This document shows positions 1 to 3,979 of a stretch of 6,065 nucleotides of DNA, piece after piece (the first letter of the stretch is position 1; each line of letters begins with the position of its first letter). The notes under the pieces were generated by a model. That model worked only from the letters and a program-made list of their open reading frames with translations, did no database searches and had not been told where the DNA came from. A program made the translations under genes and the position numbers. Source of the stretch: Oscillospiraceae bacterium (GTDB lineage Bacteria; Bacillota; Clostridia; Oscillospirales; Oscillospiraceae); the NCBI GenBank assembly GCA_902766215.1, contig CACXCV010000016.1:1-6065 (forward strand), given 5' to 3'.

Positions 1-1
1 C

Positions 2-127
2 TGGTCGCTGTGGTATAACCTGGGCAGCCGTCAATGGGCAGAGGCCTTTCTGGACGGCTATGGGCGCGATGTGATCGATCCCGCCCGGCTTCGTCTGGCC
101 GGGCTGATTGCCGCAATGGATGAATAG
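2..127 (+). CDS. C-terminal fragment of a probable APH/choline-kinase-like phosphotransferase (5' end outside window)
   Basis: An open frame enters from the left edge and ends at TAG 125-127, giving the last 41 residues of a protein. The tail begins WSLWYNLG, continues with FLDGYG, and ends with a helix rich in Leu, Ala and Arg before MDE. The pattern of an aromatic-rich helix, then F-L-x-x-Y-G, then a D-P-x-R-L helix resembles the C-terminus of aminoglycoside phosphotransferase (kanamycin-kinase-like) and choline-kinase-fold proteins. These transfer phosphate from ATP to small hydroxylated substrates. The catalytic HxD and DxD motifs would lie upstream of the window, so neither activity nor substrate can be judged. 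The gene appears to end its own transcription unit, because a likely terminator follows within 10 bases and murB has its own promoter. That this is a real coding end is fairly secure; the family call is tentative. Confidence 0.55.
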   Translation, partial: WSLWYNLGSRQWAEAFLDGYGRDVIDPARLRLAGLIAAMDE

Positions 128-133
128 AACCTT

Positions 134-175
134 GGAGCAGCTTCGCCGCCTTCCTTGCGTGAGGCTGTCCTTTTT
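134..175 (+). terminator. Probable intrinsic (Rho-independent) terminator of the upstream gene
   Basis: Bases 134-146 can pair with 159-170. GGA 134-136 pairs with TCC 168-170. After a single bulged G at 137, CAGC 138-141 pairs with GCTG 164-167, and the helix continues through 142-146 with 159-163, including two G-U pairs. This gives a 12-pair stem with a loop of about 12 bases (147-158). A run of five T (171-175) follows directly. It starts six bases after the upstream stop codon. There is no matching A-run on the left side, so it should act only on rightward transcription. The helix was drawn by hand; no folding energy was calculated. Confidence 0.68.
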
Positions 176-215
176 GTATGTCTGCATTTTCGCCCTATGC
201 TTTTCTCTGAAAATC

Positions 216-224
216 TGGTATACT
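216..224 (+). promoter_or_regulatory. Extended -10 promoter for the murB-rapZ-yvcK-whiA-dnaE operon
   Basis: TGG followed by TATACT (219-224) is an extended -10 element, TGn plus a hexamer one base from the TATAAT consensus, of the housekeeping sigma-A type. No good -35 box lies 16-18 bases upstream (best is tatgct, 196-201), which is tolerated when the extended -10 is present. The region just upstream (about 171-214) is T-rich and AT-rich compared with the rest of the window. The start of transcription would fall near 230-232, giving an untranslated leader of about 24 bases before the ATG at 256. This is the only convincing promoter found by eye in the window. Confidence 0.7.
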
Positions 225-245
225 GTAAGGTATGAATGGCTTTCC

Positions 246-250
246 GGAGG
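246..250 (+). promoter_or_regulatory. Ribosome binding site that sets the murB start
   Basis: GGAGG at 246-250 lies five bases before ATG 256. The other in-frame ATG, at 232, has no purine-rich site before it and sits at or beside the predicted transcription start. This site therefore favours translation from 256. Confidence 0.85.
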
Positions 251-255
251 TGCGT

Positions 256-1194
256 ATGGAACAACTGCAATCGCTTCATGCCGCATTGGTGACCGCGCTG
301 CCGCACGCGCTGCTGCGGCAGAACGAACCAATGGCCCGGCACACCACATTCTGCACCGGCGGTCCGGCAGCTCTGTGGCTCCAGCCAGATTGTGCCGCCT
401 CGCTGGCGCAGGCAATGGTTCTTGCACGCGAACACGCGGTGCAGCCGGTATTGCTGGGAGCAGGCTCCAATGTTCTTGCCCCGGACGAAGGGCTGGACAC
501 GCTGGTCATTCAGACACGCGGCATGTCCGGCGCATCAGCAGAGGGCAATGTGCTCTTCGCCGACTGCGGGGTAAGCCTGCGCCGCCTGGCCACGCTGGCG
601 CAGAGCCATGCGCTGACCGGGTTGGAGTTTGCCCACGGCATCCCCGGCACGCTGGGCGGCGGTCTGTTTATGAATGCCGGCGCCTACGGGAGCGAGCTGA
701 AAGATGCAGTTCTGTCCGTGACAGCGTTGCTGCCGGATGGAACAATTACCACACTGAATCGGGCAGCAATGGACTTTGGCTATCGCCACAGCGCGTTGGC
801 CAGCCTGGGCGCTGTGGCTCTTTCCACCTCGTTGGAACTCCAACCAGATAGCGCAGATGCCATTGCTGCCCGCATGGCGGAATTGCAGGCAAAGCGCAGC
901 GCTTCACAGCCGCTGGATTTTCCCTCGGCAGGCAGCACCTTCAAGCGTCCGACAGGCGGCTATGCCGCCGCGTTGATTGATCAGGCTGGACTGAAGGGGC
1001 TGACCGTTGGCGGTGCACAGGTCTCAGAAAAACATGCCGGCTTTGTCATCAATCGCGGCGGAGCCAGTTCCGCCGACATATTAGCGCTGATCGCTGAAAT
1101 CCAGCGCCGGGTCGAGCTGTCATCCGGGATCCGGTTGGAGCCGGAGGTTCGCATTCTTCCCCGGTACAAAGGAGGAATTCCATGGAATTTCTGA
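256..1194 (+). CDS. murB: UDP-N-acetylenolpyruvoylglucosamine reductase (UDP-N-acetylmuramate dehydrogenase)
   Basis: MurB is a cytoplasmic FAD enzyme that uses NADPH to reduce UDP-GlcNAc-enolpyruvate to UDP-MurNAc, the second committed step of peptidoglycan synthesis after MurA. With the start at 256 the protein has 312 residues, normal for the family. Visible motifs are the FAD-binding GAGSN (68-72), GIPGTLGG (128-135) and MNAGAYG (139-145), then PSAGSTFKRP, in which Ser227 matches the catalytic serine proton donor, and the C-terminal PEVR, in which Glu297 matches the catalytic glutamate. No frameshift is seen. The start at 256 is chosen over 232 because GGAGG lies at 246-250 and the promoter -10 box ends at 224. 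It is the first gene of the operon and overlaps rapZ by 13 bases. Its last residues, KGGIPWNF, are read through the rapZ ribosome binding site. The identification is secure. Confidence 0.96.
   Translation: MEQLQSLHAALVTALPHALLRQNEPMARHTTFCTGGPAALWLQPDCAASLAQAMVLAREHAVQPVLLGAGSNVLAPDEGLDTLVIQTRGMSGASAEGNVLFADCGVSLRRLATLAQSHALTGLEFAHGIPGTLGGGLFMNAGAYGSELKDAVLSVTALLPDGTITTLNRAAMDFGYRHSALASLGAVALSTSLELQPDSADAIAARMAELQAKRSASQPLDFPSAGSTFKRPTGGYAAALIDQAGLKGLTVGGAQVSEKHAGFVINRGGASSADILALIAEIQRRVELSSGIRLEPEVRILPRYKGGIPWNF
1168..1175 (+). promoter_or_regulatory. rapZ ribosome binding site inside the murB reading frame
   Basis: AAAGGAGG at 1168-1175 is a near-perfect Shine-Dalgarno sequence six bases before the rapZ ATG at 1182. 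It lies wholly within the final codons of murB (read there as Lys-Gly-Gly). Ribosomes finishing murB at 1194 have already passed the rapZ start, so re-initiation or coupling is likely. Confidence 0.9.
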
Positions 1195-2039
1195 TCATAT
1201 CCGGCATGTCCGGCGCAGGAAAGTCCCGCGCCATGGCCACGCTGGAGGATTTGGGCTTTTACTGCGTGGACAATTTGCCGCCGGAGCTGTTTGTGCAGCT
1301 GGCACAGCACTGCATGGCCGCACCGGTCAAATACGAGCGTGTGGCAGTGGTATCCGACGTTCGCTCCGGGCAAAGCACCGACGGACTGCTCTCAGCCATG
1401 GCAGGGCTGACCGCCATCGGCTGTCCCTATCACGTGCTGTTTATGGAGGCCTCGGACGCAGCAATCATCCAGCGCTATAAAGAAACCCGGCGCAAGCATC
1501 CCCTGGCCACAGCCGAAATGTCGCTGACTGACACCGTTCAGCGGGAGCGCCGGCTGCTGCAGCCCATCCGCGAACGGGCAGACTATATTGTTGACACCTC
1601 TACTACCACATTGGCAAGACTGCGCTCCGAGTTGATCCGTCTGTTCGGTCAGGGGCGGTCAGAGTCCGCCATGACGGTCTATGTTACCTCTTTTGGCTTT
1701 AAACACGGGCTGCCGTTGGATGCCGATCTGGTGTTTGACGTGCGTTTTTTGCCAAATCCATACTATATCGCCGGTCTGAAAGAGCTGACAGGTTTGGATC
1801 CCGCTGTGAGAGATTATGTCCTCAGCTACCAGCAAACCAAGGACTATCTGGCAAAACTGGAGGACCTGCTCGCCTTTTCTCTGCCGCTGTATGTCGACGA
1901 AGGAAAGACCAATCTGGTCATCGCCGTCGGCTGCACCGGCGGTCATCATCGCTCCGTCTGCCTGGCACGGATCATCGGCGACTTTGCCGCCAAGCGCGGC
2001 TATCCAGTAGTGGTCAGCCACCGGGATATGGGCAAATAA
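1182..2039 (+). CDS. rapZ: RapZ/YvcJ family nucleotide-binding protein
   Basis: The protein has 285 residues, like E. coli RapZ and B. subtilis YvcJ. The N-terminal P-loop domain opens with a Walker A motif, GMSGAGKS (8-15), followed by the family's conserved DNLPPEL segment and a strand ending SDVRS with Asp59. The C-terminal domain carries TSFGFKHGLP, DVRFLPNPYY and GCTGGHHRSV (250-259), hallmarks of the family. In E. coli RapZ binds glucosamine-6-phosphate and controls the GlmZ small RNA, and so GlmS. B. subtilis YvcJ hydrolyses nucleotides and affects competence. The GlmZ role is not expected in a Firmicute, and the C-terminus here ends SHRDMGK without a lysine/arginine-rich tail. The start at 1182 has an excellent ribosome binding site and places the P-loop correctly. 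yvcK follows after 17 bases. The family is certain; the physiological role in this organism is not. Confidence 0.96.
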   Translation: MEFLIISGMSGAGKSRAMATLEDLGFYCVDNLPPELFVQLAQHCMAAPVKYERVAVVSDVRSGQSTDGLLSAMAGLTAIGCPYHVLFMEASDAAIIQRYKETRRKHPLATAEMSLTDTVQRERRLLQPIRERADYIVDTSTTTLARLRSELIRLFGQGRSESAMTVYVTSFGFKHGLPLDADLVFDVRFLPNPYYIAGLKELTGLDPAVRDYVLSYQQTKDYLAKLEDLLAFSLPLYVDEGKTNLVIAVGCTGGHHRSVCLARIIGDFAAKRGYPVVVSHRDMGK

Positions 2040-2056
2040 CACAGGAGGAACCGCAT

Positions 2057-3055
2057 ATGACACACGATTCCGTTCGGCTTTATCTGCCCGGTAATCCCCG
2101 CGTGGTTGCCATCGGCGGCGGCCACGGGCTGTCCACCATGCTGCGTGGGCTGAAAAGCTTTACGCGCAATATTACAGCGATCGTCACTGTGGCGGACGAC
2201 GGCGGTGGCTCGGGCACCCTGCGGCAAGAACTGGGGATGCCGCCCCCTGGCGACATTCGCAACTGTATTCAGGCGCTGAGCAATGTAGAGCCGCTGATGG
2301 CCCAATTGCTGGACTATCGCTTTTGCGACGGTTCGCTGAAGGGACAGAGCTTTGGCAATCTGTTTCTGGCGGCCATGACCGGGCTTTCCGATCGGTTTGA
2401 TCAGGCGGTCGAGCGGATGTGCCAGGTGTTAAATGTCACCGGCCGTGTGCTGCCGGTGACCTGCGACAACGTCCAGCTGGAGGCCCTGCTGTATAACAAC
2501 CAGCGTATTCTGGGGGAAAGCCGGATCTATGACGCCATCAAATCGTCCCACAGCCGGATCCGTCGGGTGCGGCTTCTGCCGGAGCATCCCGCTCCCCTGC
2601 CTGCTGCGCTGGATGCCATCACCCAGGCCGACCTGATCGTGATTGGTCCGGGCAGTCTCTATACCAGTGTCATTCCCAACCTGCTGGTAGACGGAATTCC
2701 CGATGCACTGGCAGCGGCCCGCGGCAGAAAGGTGCTGGTTATGAACATTATGACCGAAGAAGGCGAAACAGAGGGTTATACCGGTCTGGATCACGTGCGT
2801 GAGCTTCTGCGCTATGCGCCGGGAGGAATCGACTGCGTGCTTGCCAATTGTTCACCCATCCCGGCTACATATCTGCCGGCTTACCGGCAGGAGCATGCCG
2901 CGCCCCTGGAACTGTGCCGGAGTGAGATTGAAGCACTGGGCATCCCGGTTCTGGAGCGTGAGCTTCTTTCTCCCACCGGGCCGCACGTGCGGCACGACCC
3001 CCAGGCGCTTGCCTGGGAACTGATGCGCCTAGCGCAGGAAGGGGGCCCGCTATGA
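2057..3055 (+). CDS. yvcK: YvcK family UDP-sugar-binding protein (gluconeogenesis factor, CofD-like fold)
   Basis: This 332-residue protein belongs to the YvcK/CofD-like (UPF0052) family. In B. subtilis YvcK is needed for normal growth and shape on gluconeogenic carbon sources and binds UDP-sugars including UDP-GlcNAc; the mycobacterial homologue CuvA has a related cell-wall role. Visible motifs are the N-terminal nucleotide-binding loop GGGHGLS (20-26), DDGGGSG (47-53) after a hydrophobic strand, the PPPGDIRN segment, and GPGSLYTS (197-204) followed by IPNLLV, all typical of the family. AGGAGG at 2043-2048 lies eight bases before the ATG. The stop overlaps the whiA start as ATGA (3052-3055), so the two are probably coupled in translation. 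The length and motifs look complete. No enzymatic reaction is established for YvcK proteins, so none is assigned. Confidence 0.95.
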   Translation: MTHDSVRLYLPGNPRVVAIGGGHGLSTMLRGLKSFTRNITAIVTVADDGGGSGTLRQELGMPPPGDIRNCIQALSNVEPLMAQLLDYRFCDGSLKGQSFGNLFLAAMTGLSDRFDQAVERMCQVLNVTGRVLPVTCDNVQLEALLYNNQRILGESRIYDAIKSSHSRIRRVRLLPEHPAPLPAALDAITQADLIVIGPGSLYTSVIPNLLVDGIPDALAAARGRKVLVMNIMTEEGETEGYTGLDHVRELLRYAPGGIDCVLANCSPIPATYLPAYRQEHAAPLELCRSEIEALGIPVLERELLSPTGPHVRHDPQALAWELMRLAQEGGPL

Positions 3056-3963
3056 GCTTTGCCGCCCAAGTGAAGGCCGAACTGTGCCGCGCCGAGCCAG
3101 CTCGCTGCTGCCAGCTGGCAGAGTGCCTGGGCATTGCCCTGTACTGCAACACCTGCTCTGCGGCTGAACTGCGCATCATTACCGAAAACCGGGATTTTGC
3201 CCGGCGGCTGCCCGATCTGTTCCGCCGCTGTCTTGGCGTAATCTTTGACCAGTTGCCTGGCCAGGACACCGCAGGGAAACTGTCTCTGGTTCTCTCTGAG
3301 CCAAGCAAACTCCACATCCTGTTCGATTCGTTTGGCTTTGACCCCGACCGTGCTGTCAGTCTGCATCTCAACCGCGGTCTGGTCGAAGACGACTGCTGCC
3401 GCGCTGCATTTCTGCGAGGCGCTTTTCTCGCCGGCGGCTCGGTTACCGACCCGGACAAGCGATATCATCTGGAGCTGGTCACTTCTCATCGGGCCGTCAG
3501 CCGCGAGGTCTTCTCCTTGCTGCTGGACATGGACTTGTCCCCCAAAGAGACAGAACGCAGCGGCAGCAGCGTGATTTATTTCAAACAGAGCAATCTGATT
3601 GAGGATTTGCTGACCACCATGGGTGCGCCGGTATCGGCCATGCACATTATGGAAACCAAACTAGAAAAAGACCTGCGCAACAGTGTCAACCGCCGCGTCA
3701 ACTGTGAAACAGCAAACCTGACCAAGGTAGTCGACGCTGCACAGGAGCAGGTTGGCGCCATCGAACGCCTGATGGCCAGCGCCCTTTGGCCTGACCTGCC
3801 GGACAAGCTAAAGCAGACTGCGCAGCTGCGCTGCGGCAACCCCGAAGCAACACTGCAGGAGCTGGCTGAGCTGTCTGAGCCGCCGGTCAGCAAATCAGCC
3901 ATCAACCATCGACTGCGCAAGCTGCTGTCACTGGCAGAAACGCATTCACAAGAGAAGAGATAG
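3052..3963 (+). CDS. whiA: WhiA, DNA-binding regulator of cell division / chromosome segregation
   Basis: The 303-residue product matches WhiA, which joins a degenerate LAGLIDADG homing-endonuclease-like domain to a C-terminal helix-turn-helix. The start MSFAAQVKAEL is characteristic. The LAGLIDADG-type segment is FLRGAFLAGGSVTDP (120-134). The C-terminal DNA-binding part contains LQELAEL (268-274) and VSKSAINHRLRKL (279-291). In Streptomyces WhiA is a sporulation and division transcription factor. In B. subtilis it binds DNA and affects division and chromosome segregation without a clear transcriptional role. The start overlaps the yvcK stop by four bases, with GGAAGGGGG at 3037-3045 as ribosome binding site. 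The N-terminus is unusually cysteine-rich, with six Cys between residues 12 and 35. dnaE follows after 16 bases, with no HPr/Crh gene between. Confidence 0.95.
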   Translation: MSFAAQVKAELCRAEPARCCQLAECLGIALYCNTCSAAELRIITENRDFARRLPDLFRRCLGVIFDQLPGQDTAGKLSLVLSEPSKLHILFDSFGFDPDRAVSLHLNRGLVEDDCCRAAFLRGAFLAGGSVTDPDKRYHLELVTSHRAVSREVFSLLLDMDLSPKETERSGSSVIYFKQSNLIEDLLTTMGAPVSAMHIMETKLEKDLRNSVNRRVNCETANLTKVVDAAQEQVGAIERLMASALWPDLPDKLKQTAQLRCGNPEATLQELAELSEPPVSKSAINHRLRKLLSLAETHSQEKR

Positions 3964-3979
3964 AAGGAGGCGGGCCGGC

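Noticed and set aside
196..201. tatgct as a -35 box for the murB promoter
   Set aside because: Only two of six positions match TTGACA at a 17-base spacing, and neighbouring spacings are no better. The promoter is better described as an extended -10 type.
217..234. Repeated GGTAT (217-221 and about 230-234), considered as an operator
   Set aside because: The repeat is only five bases long, and one copy is largely explained by the -10 element. There is too little to support a regulator site.
108..851. A 247-codon + strand frame beginning in the upstream gene and overlapping murB
   Set aside because: It is out of frame with murB, its composition is rich in Arg, Gly and Ala as expected of a shifted GC-rich frame, it crosses the terminator and promoter, and it has no ribosome binding site.
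2881..3645. A 254-codon open frame on the - strand opposite the yvcK end and whiA
   Set aside because: It has the same codon-phase effect with whiA, and its residues show no family pattern. Similar antisense frames over rapZ (1659-2063) and yvcK (2429-2794) have the same cause.
3052..3963. whiA as a homing endonuclease or mobile intron relic because of its LAGLIDADG-like segment
   Set aside because: WhiA proteins as a family carry a degenerate LAGLIDADG fold; with the C-terminal helix-turn-helix and the conserved neighbours this is a normal whiA gene, not a mobile element.
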